Source of the DNA: an uncultured Steroidobacteraceae bacterium
Lineage (GTDB): Bacteria > Pseudomonadota > Gammaproteobacteria > Steroidobacterales > Steroidobacteraceae
DNA: 5,098 nt
Reading direction: 5' to 3'
NCBI GenBank assembly: GCA_955652795.1
Contig: CATPBQ010000029.1
Span: 1 to 5,098 of the forward strand
The first letter of the stretch is position 1; each line of letters opens with the position of its first letter. Of this stretch, positions 1-5,098 are shown piece after piece. Made by a program: the position numbers and the translations under genes. The notes beneath the pieces are model-generated. The model did no database searches. It saw nothing but the letters and a program-made list of their open reading frames with translations, and was not told the origin of the DNA.

Positions 1-376
1 GCTGTCGAGCATCGAACTGGGGCACGACAAGCTGAACCAGACCGTGGTGGGAACGAAGATCGGCGAATGGAATGGCCTGGACGTCGCGCGCTACCCGACG
101 GCCAGGTACCAGGGCACGCTGGGCGGCTTCGTCCACGGCGCGCCGACCCTCGTCACCGGTGAATTGACGCTGCACGGCGTGAGCAAACCCGTGGCGCTGA
201 GAATCGATGCGTTCAAATGCATTCCCAACCATCCGCTGGCCAGGCGGGAGGTCTGCGGGGCCGACGCTTTCGGCACGTTCAACCGCGCGGACTTCGGGGT
301 GAATGCCGGTCTGCAATTCGGTTTCAGACAGGAGGTCACTGTGCGGATCCAGGTGGAAGCGATCAGACAGGATTGA
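1..376 (+). CDS. YceI-family lipid-binding protein, 3' part only
   Basis: The reading frame is open from base 2 to the TGA at 374-376, giving 124 residues, so the N-terminus and any signal peptide lie outside the window. The GTG at 44 is internal and not the start. YceI proteins form a lipocalin-like beta barrel that binds isoprenoid or other amphiphilic chains, usually in the periplasm. The family pattern is clear: VARYPTARYQG (the usual 'F-D-x-x-K-Y-P-x-x-x-F' strand), then TGELTLHGVSKPVAL at about 155-199, then CGADAFGTFNRADFGVNAG at about 254-307, and a closing strand EVTVRIQVEA. Two cysteines flank a 'C-(11-12 residues)-C' insertion (KCIPNHPLARREVC), which I recall from many proteobacterial members. 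The gene has no evident link to tryptophan synthesis; a 271-base gap separates it from trpE. The substrate cannot be told from sequence. Confidence 0.88.
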   Translation, partial: LSSIELGHDKLNQTVVGTKIGEWNGLDVARYPTARYQGTLGGFVHGAPTLVTGELTLHGVSKPVALRIDAFKCIPNHPLARREVCGADAFGTFNRADFGVNAGLQFGFRQEVTVRIQVEAIRQD

Positions 377-429
377 ATTCACCTGGGTGCTCGCGCCACG
401 GCTACGCCCGGCGCCCGCGGACGTCCTGC

Positions 430-459
430 TTGACGTCCCAACTGCCCGACGGTGATACT
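430..459 (+). promoter_or_regulatory. Putative sigma-70 promoter of the trp operon
   Basis: TTGACG at 430-435 matches the -35 consensus in 5 of 6 positions. GATACT at 454-459 matches the -10 consensus in 4 of 6, with an 18-base spacer. The expected transcription start is at about 466-467, on or next to the ATG of the leader peptide. No better pair was noticed between the YceI stop and the leader ORF. The assignment is by eye and the -10 element is modest. Confidence 0.55.
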
Positions 460-466
460 TCCGGGC

Positions 467-520
467 ATGTCGCAGCAACCCCTCAGCACTTCGCGTCCCT
501 GGTGGTGGCGCCCGTCATAA
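467..520 (+). CDS. trpL: trp operon leader peptide (attenuator peptide, WWW)
   Basis: A 17-codon ORF runs from ATG 467 to TAA 518-520 and reads MSQQPLSTSRPWWWRPS. Three consecutive TGG codons occupy 500-508, near the end of the peptide, as expected for a ribosome-stalling trp leader. Trp is the rarest common amino acid, so WWW in a tiny ORF 128 bases before trpE and followed by an intrinsic terminator is very unlikely to be chance. When charged tRNA-Trp is scarce the ribosome should stall on the TGG codons and allow the downstream antiterminator to form; when Trp is ample it reaches the stop codon and termination follows. No Shine-Dalgarno sequence precedes the ATG (upstream bases are GATACTTCCGGGC), and the predicted transcript start falls at the ATG, so translation may be leaderless. 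An in-frame GTG at 452 lies upstream of the predicted transcript start and is a poor alternative. Confidence 0.88.
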   Translation: MSQQPLSTSRPWWWRPS

Positions 521-591
521 CGGAGTGGGCTGACGGCTGGCTTGTTTCTCGCGACTTAAAGATTTCTTACGGCACCAGAAACCCATCTCCG
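483..591 (+). promoter_or_regulatory. trp attenuator: mutually exclusive anti-antiterminator and antiterminator hairpins
   Basis: Two alternative RNA pairings share bases 521-529. The 1:2 hairpin pairs 483-493 with 521-533 (11 pairs, one of them G-U, with a 2-base bulge at 528-529) and puts the Trp codons in its loop; a shorter alternative pairs 512-517 with 531-536 (CCGTCA/TGACGG). The 2:3 antiterminator pairs 521-529 with 582-591 (CGGAGTGGG with CCCATCTCCG, 9 pairs, U586 bulged) and may be extended by CTGG 537-540 with CCAG 575-578. Region 2 begins directly after the leader stop codon, so a ribosome at the stop would cover it, while one stalled on 500-508 would instead block region 1. This is the geometry of classical trp attenuation. 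Pairings were found by hand and no folding energies were computed. Confidence 0.75.
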
Positions 592-614
592 GATGACCCC
601 GGGATGGGTTTTTT
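580..614 (+). terminator. Intrinsic terminator of the trp attenuator (3:4 hairpin)
   Basis: AACCCATC at 580-587 pairs perfectly with GATGGGTT at 603-610, and the stem can be extended inward by U588-G602 and C589-G601. A run of six T residues at 609-614 follows, partly used by the stem, and then GTTGT. The left arm (580-587) overlaps the part of region 3 used by the antiterminator (582-591), so the two structures exclude each other. It ends 33 bases before the trpE start codon. Its position inside the trp leader argues for conditional attenuation rather than simple termination of the YceI gene. Confidence 0.85.
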
Positions 615-633
615 GTTGTCCTGATCCACATTT

Positions 634-637
634 GGAG
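634..637 (+). promoter_or_regulatory. Ribosome binding site of trpE (GGAG)
   Basis: GGAG lies 10 bases before the TTG at 648 and supports that unusual start codon. There is no ATG or GTG in frame between the attenuator terminator and this point. Confidence 0.6.
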
Positions 638-647
638 TCCTGCAGCG

Positions 648-2033
648 TTGCAACCACCCTTCGACATAACCGGTGATCTCGACACGCCGGTGTCGGCGTT
701 CATGAAGCTCGCCGCGTTCGCGCCACGCTTTCTGCTCGAGAGCGTCGAGGGGGGCGAGCGGCTCGCGCGTTACTCGTTCATCGGTTTCGGCGACGCGCTG
801 GAGGTGCGGCTCGATGACGCGGGCCTGGCGATCGGCGCGCAGCGTCAGCCGGTACCGGCCAGCGGCGCGCAGCTCCTGTCGGGGCTGCGCACGGCTCTGC
901 GCTTAGCGCCCAAGCCCGAGCCGGACATTGCCGGGGTACCGCTCGCGGGGGGACTGGTCGGCTACGCCGCCTACGACGTGGTGCGGTACTTTGAGCGCCT
1001 GCCGGCCCGCGCGGGGGCTGTGAGCGGCGTGCCGGCGCTGCACTACGTGGCGCCGCGATCGGTGCTGGTGTTCGATCATCTGACACGCGGCATCGCGCTG
1101 CTTCATGCCGGCTCGGAGCAGGAGCGCCGTTCGCTGCGCCAGGAGGTGGTGCGCGCGCTGCGCGGCGCATTGCCCAACGGCCGGCGGCGCGGTCGCTATG
1201 CGCCGCCGACCACCGCCTACACACGCACGGACTACATGGCCGGCGTGCGGCGCACCCAGGAATACATTGCCGCGGGCGATGTCTATCAGCTGGTGCTGGC
1301 GAGCCGGTTCTCGGGCCGCCACGAGCTCGATCCCTTCCAGGCGTATCGCGCGCTGCGGCTGATCAATCCCTCGCCTTACATGTACTACTGTGCGCTCGGG
1401 GAGGTGGCGGTCGTGGGGTCCTCTCCCGAAGCGCTGGTGAAGCTCAACGGGCGGCGCGCGCAGCTGCGCCCCATCGCCGGCACCCGGCCGCGCTCCCCGG
1501 ATGCCGCCATCGACCGCGCACGCGAAGGGGAGCTGCTCGCCGATCCCAAGGAGAATGCCGAGCACGTGATGCTGGTGGACCTGGCGCGCAACGACCTCGG
1601 GCGCGTGGCCCGCGCCGGCAGCGTGCGCGTGGAGCCCTATCGGTGCATCGAGCGCTACAGTCACGTCATGCACATGGTGAGCGGCGTCCACGGCGAGCTG
1701 GCCGCCGATCGCGACGCGTTCGATCTGTTTGCCGCGGCATTTCCGGCCGGCACCCTGGTGGGCGCGCCCAAGGTACGCGCGATGCAGATCATCGATGAGC
1801 TCGAGCCGGTGAATCGCGGCCTCTATGGCGGCACGGTGGGCTATTTCGGCGCCCGCGGCGACATGGATCACGCCATCACCATCCGCACACTGGTGTTCAG
1901 CGGCGATGAGTACAGCTACCAGGCCGGCGCCGGCATCGTCTCCGACAGCGTGCCGGAAGCCGAGCACGAAGAGGTGTTGGCCAAGAGCGCGGCCATGGTG
2001 CGCGCGCTCGAGCTCGCCGAGGAGGGGTTGTGA
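648..2033 (+). CDS. trpE: Anthranilate synthase component I
   Basis: TrpE converts chorismate to anthranilate using ammonia delivered by TrpG, the first committed step of tryptophan synthesis, in the cytoplasm. The 461-residue product has the N-terminal domain (about 10-140) and the chorismate-binding domain (about 190-450). Tryptophan feedback motifs are present: LLES at 29-32 and NPSPYMYY at 240-247. Active-site motifs are RPIAGTRPR (274-282), VDLARNDLG (310-318), SHVMH with the conserved His, AGTLVGAPKVRAM (about 367-379) and QAGAGIVSDSVPEAEHEE (425-442). This full set favours TrpE over the related PabB or isochorismate synthases, and the trpG-D-C-F neighbours settle it. The start is the TTG at 648, placed by the GGAG at 634 and by being the only start in frame after the terminator; the N-terminus is therefore some 15-20 residues shorter than in many homologues. 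The next candidate, ATG 702, would remove the conserved DLDTPVSAF. The gene overlaps trpG by 4 bases. Confidence 0.97.
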   Translation: MQPPFDITGDLDTPVSAFMKLAAFAPRFLLESVEGGERLARYSFIGFGDALEVRLDDAGLAIGAQRQPVPASGAQLLSGLRTALRLAPKPEPDIAGVPLAGGLVGYAAYDVVRYFERLPARAGAVSGVPALHYVAPRSVLVFDHLTRGIALLHAGSEQERRSLRQEVVRALRGALPNGRRRGRYAPPTTAYTRTDYMAGVRRTQEYIAAGDVYQLVLASRFSGRHELDPFQAYRALRLINPSPYMYYCALGEVAVVGSSPEALVKLNGRRAQLRPIAGTRPRSPDAAIDRAREGELLADPKENAEHVMLVDLARNDLGRVARAGSVRVEPYRCIERYSHVMHMVSGVHGELAADRDAFDLFAAAFPAGTLVGAPKVRAMQIIDELEPVNRGLYGGTVGYFGARGDMDHAITIRTLVFSGDEYSYQAGAGIVSDSVPEAEHEEVLAKSAAMVRALELAEEGL

Positions 2034-2659
2034 AGCCGCACCTGCTGCTGATCGACAACTACGACTCCTTCACCTACAACCTGGTGCAGGCGTTCCTGGT
2101 CCTTGGGGCGCAAGTGAGCGTCTACCGCAACGACGCGCTCACCCCGCAGCAGGCGCAGGCGCTCGCGCCCTCGCACCTGTGCATCTCCCCCGGTCCGGGG
2201 ACGCCGTACGACGCGGGCGTATCCATGGACATGATCCGCGCGTTCGCCGGTCGCATCCCGGTGCTCGGCGTATGCCTCGGACACCAGGCCATCGTGGAGG
2301 TGTTCGGGGGCAAGGTGGTGCGGGCCGATCGCCTCATGCACGGCAAGACCTCGCTCGTACGTCACGATCAGCGCACGTTGTTCGAGGGTCTGCCGCAGTG
2401 GTGCGAAGTGGGGCGCTACCATTCGCTGATCGCCGCTCCCGCGACGATGCCCGCGGAGCTCGAGGTGAGTGCGCGGACCGCGCAAGAGGAGATCATGGCG
2501 GTGCGCCACCGTGCGCTGGTGGTGGAGGGCGTGCAGTTTCATCCTGAAAGCATCCTGACGCCCGAGGGGCCACGGCTGTTGGGCAATTTCCTCAAGTACA
2601 CGGCGGGTGAGCGCGGTGAGCCAGCCACGCCCGGAGCAGGCCATGGCGCTCCCGCGTGA
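2030..2659 (+). CDS. trpG: Anthranilate synthase component II (glutamine amidotransferase)
   Basis: TrpG hydrolyses glutamine and channels ammonia to TrpE. It is a class I (triad) amidotransferase: the nucleophile Cys82 sits in LGVCLGHQAI, and His171 and Glu173 lie in VQFHPESILT. Other family marks are LLIDNYDSFTYNL (6-18), ISPGPGTP (52-59, oxyanion region) and GRYHSL. Presence of the whole triad means it should be an active glutaminase. The GTG start at 2030 shares the GTGA overlap with the trpE stop, and AGGAGG at 2020-2025 lies 4 bases upstream. At 209 residues it is somewhat longer than the usual 190-200; the extra length is a Gly/Ala/Pro-rich C-terminal tail of about 20 residues after GNFLKYTAG, encoded across the start region of trpD. 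PabA is the close relative and may use the same subunit in some bacteria, but the position between trpE and trpD supports TrpG. Confidence 0.96.
   Translation: MKPHLLLIDNYDSFTYNLVQAFLVLGAQVSVYRNDALTPQQAQALAPSHLCISPGPGTPYDAGVSMDMIRAFAGRIPVLGVCLGHQAIVEVFGGKVVRADRLMHGKTSLVRHDQRTLFEGLPQWCEVGRYHSLIAAPATMPAELEVSARTAQEEIMAVRHRALVVEGVQFHPESILTPEGPRLLGNFLKYTAGERGEPATPGAGHGAPA
2633..2636 (+). promoter_or_regulatory. Ribosome binding site that decides the trpD start
   Basis: GGAG lies 6 bases before ATG 2643 and inside the end of trpG. The upstream in-frame GTG codons at 2607 and 2616 lack a comparably placed purine-rich site. Confidence 0.55.
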
Positions 2660-3692
2660 GCTGCTGCAACAGCTGTTCGAGCGCCGCGACCTGTCGCAGG
2701 CGCAGGCCGAGGAGCTGCTCGCGCACCTGACAGACCCGCTGTTGCCGCCCGCGATGGCGGGGGCGATGCTCGCGGCGCTCTCGACCAAGGGCCTGGTGGC
2801 GGATGAAGTGCGGGGCTTCGCGCAGGCGATGCGCCGCCTGGCGCGCCGGCCCGACCTGCCCGCGAACCTGCGCGCGGTCGACATCGTCGGCACCGGCGGT
2901 GATGCTTCCGGAAGCTTCAACATCTCCACCGGCACCGCGCTGCTGACCGCCGCCTGCGGCGTGCCGGTCGTCAAGCACGGCAACCGCTCGATCTCGAGCC
3001 GCTGCGGCAGCGCCGACGTGCTCGAGGCCCTCGGGCTCGCGATTTCACCGGATGCGCAGGCCGCGGCGGCGTGTCTTGAGGCCACCGGCTTCACCTTCCT
3101 GTTTGCGCCGCACTACCACCCGGCCACGAAAGCGCTCGCCCCGATTCGCGCAGCGCTGGGCGTGCGCACCGTGTTCAACATCCTGGGACCCCTGGTCAAT
3201 CCCGCGCAGCCGCCGCTGCATCTGGTCGGCGCGTTCAGCCTGGAGGTGGCGCGGCTCATCGCCGACACCTTCCAGGGTCTGCCCATCGAGCGCACCTTCG
3301 TCGTGCACGGCGCGGACGGGTGGGATGAGCCCACGCCCATCGGTCCGTTCACGCTGTTCGACGTGCGGCCCGGCCGCGTCGGGGTAACTGTGCGTGCGCC
3401 GGCGGAGTACGGGCTCGCCCCCTGCAGGGGGAGTGATCTTGCCGGAGGCGACGCCGCGCACAATGCCCGCGCGCTCAAGGCGGTGCTGTGCGGCGAGGAT
3501 CGCGGCGCGCATCGCGATTGCCTGCTGTTGGGTACCGCGCTGGCGCTCGAGCTTGCGGGCGAGACGCCACAGCCCCGCGAGGGCATCGCCCGTGCGGCGG
3601 CCGCCATTGACTCGGGCGCCGCGCGGCGATTGCTCGACGCGCTGAAGCAACAGCGGCCGGGCCCCCTGTCCGAGCGGGAGCGCAACACGTGA
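2643..3692 (+). CDS. trpD: Anthranilate phosphoribosyltransferase
   Basis: TrpD transfers the phosphoribosyl group of PRPP to anthranilate, the second step of the pathway. From ATG 2643 the protein has 349 residues, the usual family length. The N-terminal helical domain (about 1-70, RELLQQLFERRDLSQAQAEELL) is followed by the nucleoside phosphorylase-like domain. PRPP and anthranilate motifs are VDIVGTGGDASGSFNISTG (GTGGD at 83-87), KHGNRSISS (111-119) with GSADVLEALG, APHYHPA, RTVFNILGPLVNP, and VHGADGWDEP, where the Asp-Glu pair is the conserved metal-binding site. Frame-compatible GTG codons at 2607 and 2616 would add up to 12 residues (SAVSQPRPEQ...), but ATG 2643 has GGAG 6 bases upstream and fits the family N-terminus. 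With this start trpD overlaps trpG by 17 bases; its TGA is shared in a 4-base GTGA overlap with trpC. Confidence 0.96.
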   Translation: MALPRELLQQLFERRDLSQAQAEELLAHLTDPLLPPAMAGAMLAALSTKGLVADEVRGFAQAMRRLARRPDLPANLRAVDIVGTGGDASGSFNISTGTALLTAACGVPVVKHGNRSISSRCGSADVLEALGLAISPDAQAAAACLEATGFTFLFAPHYHPATKALAPIRAALGVRTVFNILGPLVNPAQPPLHLVGAFSLEVARLIADTFQGLPIERTFVVHGADGWDEPTPIGPFTLFDVRPGRVGVTVRAPAEYGLAPCRGSDLAGGDAAHNARALKAVLCGEDRGAHRDCLLLGTALALELAGETPQPREGIARAAAAIDSGAARRLLDALKQQRPGPLSERERNT

Positions 3693-4522
3693 GCGTCGCG
3701 TTTCTTGATGACATGGCTGACGCCAGCCGCGAGCGGGTGCGGGCCGCGAAGCAGACCCGCTCGGAAGCAGCGCTCGAGGTTGAGGCCCGGCAGACTCCCG
3801 CCGCGCCGCGCCTGCGTCTCGCGCCGTCCGGATTCGATCTCATCGCCGAGGTGAAGCTGCGCTCGCCGGCGGCGGGGCAGCTGGGTGCGCCGCGCGGGAA
3901 CGTGGCCGCGCGCGTCACGGCGTACGCCCGGGCGGGCGCCGCCGCGATCTCCGTACTCACCGAGCCGAGCCGCTTCGATGGCTCACTCGAGCATCTGGCG
4001 AGCGCCACGCGGGCGCTGGCGCCGCTCGCCGTGCCCGCCCTGCGCAAGGACTTTCTGGTAGATCCTTACCAGGTGCTGGAGGCGCGCGCCCTTGGTGCGG
4101 GCGGGGTGCTGGTCATTGTGCGCATGTTGTCGCGCAGCGAGATCGATGCGCTGCTCGATTGCGCTCGATCGCTGGGACTGTTCGTGCTGCTGGAAGCCTT
4201 CGATGCACGCGACATCGAGCTCATGCGCGAGGTGATCGAGGCGCACGCGGGAACGAACCAGTTGTTGGCGGGCGTGAATTGCCGGGATCTCGCGACGCTG
4301 CAGGTGGTACCGCAGCGCCTGCTGGAGCTCGCACCGCTCCTGCCCGCGCGCGCGCCGCGAGTGGCCGAGAGCGGCGTGGGATCGGCAGCGGACGCGCGGC
4401 AGATTGTCGCGGCGGGCTACCAGCTGGCGCTCGTCGGCAGCGCACTCATGCAGGCCGGCGATCCCGAAGCGCTCGCCGCGGTCCTGCTGGCGGCGGGACG
4501 CGCGGCCCGCGAGGCGCCCTAG
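3689..4522 (+). CDS. trpC: Indole-3-glycerol phosphate synthase
   Basis: TrpC closes the indole ring of CdRP with loss of CO2 and water to give indole-3-glycerol phosphate. The 277-residue protein is a single (beta/alpha)8 barrel; TrpF is encoded separately, unlike the fused E. coli enzyme. All catalytic residues of the family can be placed: Glu54 and Lys56 (LIAEVKLRSP), Lys120 (LRKDFLVDPYQ), Glu169 (VLLEAFD), Asn197 (GVNCRDL) and Ser228 (VAESGV). Phosphate-binding glycines are in AESGVG and LVGSALM. The loop normally written SPSKG reads SPAAG here, and the N-terminal 45 residues are not close to the common 'ILxKIVxxKxxEV' form, so it is a divergent subtype rather than a defective copy. The GTG start at 3689 overlaps the trpD stop (GTGA), with GGGAG at 3676-3680 8 bases upstream. 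Its TAG stop abuts the trpF ATG. Confidence 0.96.
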   Translation: MSVAFLDDMADASRERVRAAKQTRSEAALEVEARQTPAAPRLRLAPSGFDLIAEVKLRSPAAGQLGAPRGNVAARVTAYARAGAAAISVLTEPSRFDGSLEHLASATRALAPLAVPALRKDFLVDPYQVLEARALGAGGVLVIVRMLSRSEIDALLDCARSLGLFVLLEAFDARDIELMREVIEAHAGTNQLLAGVNCRDLATLQVVPQRLLELAPLLPARAPRVAESGVGSAADARQIVAAGYQLALVGSALMQAGDPEALAAVLLAAGRAAREAP

Positions 4523-5098
4523 ATGTGGATCAAGATCTGCGGCATGACCACCCCTGAGGCGGTAACCGCGGCGCTGGATGCGCGCGTGGATGCAATCGGG
4601 TTCGTGTTCGCCGAGTCATCGCGGCAGCTGACGCCACGGCGAGCGGCGCAACTGGCGCAGAGCGCGCGCGGGCGTGTGCGCTGCGTGGCGGTGACCCGCC
4701 ATCCCGCCCAGGCCACGGTGGATGAGATCCTGAAGGTGTTCAGGCCGGACGCGTTGCAGACGGATCTGTCCGATCTGGATCGGCTGCAACTGCCGGCCGG
4801 ACTCGATCTGCTGCCGGTCGTGCGCGCCGGGGATGATGCGCCCGCAACCCTGCCGGGGCGGATCCTGTTCGAGGGACCCCTGAGCGGTACCGGCGTCGCG
4901 AGCGACTGGAACGCCGCCCGCCGTCTCGCGCGATGCACGCAGCTGGTACTCGCAGGTGGACTCAACACCGGCAACGTGGCCGCCGCCATCGCCGCGGTGC
5001 AGCCCTTCGGGGTTGACGTGTCGAGCGGTGTCGAGGTGGGGCCGGGAATGAAGAGTCCGGCCGAGATTGTGAACTTTGCATCGGCTGCGCGTGCCGCC
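4523..5098 (+). CDS. trpF: Phosphoribosylanthranilate isomerase, truncated by the window edge
   Basis: TrpF converts phosphoribosylanthranilate to CdRP, the substrate of TrpC. The frame is open from ATG 4523 to the last base, 192 codons with no stop; the family is usually about 200-215 residues, so only a short C-terminus is missing. Start motif MWIKICGMT carries the catalytic Cys6 (general base), followed by VDAIGFVFAESSRQLTP. The phosphate-binding parts are LVLAGGLNTGNV and VDVSSGVEVGPGMKS. Two usual motifs differ. The strand normally ending in the general acid Asp (LLD) reads ILFEG, putting Glu117 there, and the usual QLHGxE segment reads LQTDLSDL. GGTGxxFDW is SGTGVASDW. The ATG begins on the base after the trpC TAG, with GAGG at 4511-4514 8 bases upstream, so translation is probably coupled. 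trpB and trpA would be expected next. Confidence 0.94.
   Translation, partial: MWIKICGMTTPEAVTAALDARVDAIGFVFAESSRQLTPRRAAQLAQSARGRVRCVAVTRHPAQATVDEILKVFRPDALQTDLSDLDRLQLPAGLDLLPVVRAGDDAPATLPGRILFEGPLSGTGVASDWNAARRLARCTQLVLAGGLNTGNVAAAIAAVQPFGVDVSSGVEVGPGMKSPAEIVNFASAARAA

Noticed and set aside
393..414. Inverted repeat GCGCC (393-397) with GGCGC (410-414) after the YceI stop codon, as a possible terminator
   Set aside because: The stem is only 5 pairs with a 12-base loop and no T run follows, so an intrinsic terminator is not supported. Rho-dependent ending of the YceI transcript remains possible but cannot be seen.
217..624. Plus-strand frame of 135 codons running from the YceI gene through the trp leader and terminator
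   Set aside because: It is out of frame with both YceI and the WWW leader peptide, runs through the terminator hairpin, and has no recognisable motif.
903..1967. Long open frame of 354 codons on the minus strand inside trpE
   Set aside because: It is antisense to a trpE with every expected motif. High GC makes long antisense frames common, and its His/Arg/Ala-rich translation resembles no known family.
1916..3094. Minus-strand frame of 392 codons across trpE, trpG and trpD
   Set aside because: It crosses three confidently identified genes, has a composition skewed to Arg/Ser/Ala, and no domain motifs could be seen.
4159..4557. Plus-strand frame of 132 codons over the trpC/trpF junction
   Set aside because: It is a shifted-frame shadow of trpC, Arg/Gly/Ala-rich, and conflicts with the intact TrpC and TrpF frames.
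1..5098. Search for an unusual system such as a defence island, CRISPR array, mobile element or biosynthetic cluster
   Set aside because: No repeats of array type, transposase motifs, terminal inverted repeats or tRNA-like sequence were found. The structural genes are an ordinary anabolic operon with uniform codon style.

Overview
This window reads as the start of a complete tryptophan biosynthesis operon from a high-GC (about two thirds G+C by eye) Gram-negative bacterium. A gammaproteobacterium near the Xanthomonadales/Nevskiales/Steroidobacter assemblage fits best. That rests on the upstream YceI-type gene, the order trpE-G-D-C-F with separate trpE and trpG, and the style of TrpF and TrpC. 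It is an inference from gene order and motifs, not a proven taxonomic placement.

Layout, all on the + strand. Bases 1-376 hold the C-terminal part of a YceI-family lipid-binding protein that enters from the left. Bases 377-647 are a 271-base regulatory gap. It contains a promoter-like -35/-10 pair (430-459), a 17-codon leader peptide with three consecutive Trp codons (467-520), overlapping alternative RNA hairpins, and an intrinsic terminator (580-614): a classical ribosome-mediated trp attenuator. The structural genes follow with no gaps: trpE (648-2033), trpG (2030-2659), trpD (2643-3692), trpC (3689-4522) and trpF (4523 to the window edge). Neighbouring genes overlap by 4 or 17 bases or abut exactly, so they should be one transcript with coupled translation. 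trpB and trpA are expected beyond the right edge but cannot be seen.

Together the genes convert chorismate and glutamine to indole-3-glycerol phosphate. TrpE and TrpG make anthranilate, TrpD adds the phosphoribosyl group, TrpF isomerises the product and TrpC closes the indole ring. Control appears to act at two levels: attenuation by Trp supply through the WWW leader, and allosteric inhibition of TrpE by tryptophan, whose binding motifs are intact.

No mobile element, CRISPR array, tRNA, rRNA or novel gene system is visible. The most interesting parts are the small leader gene, its probable leaderless start, its well-formed alternative hairpins, and divergent active-site motifs in TrpF.
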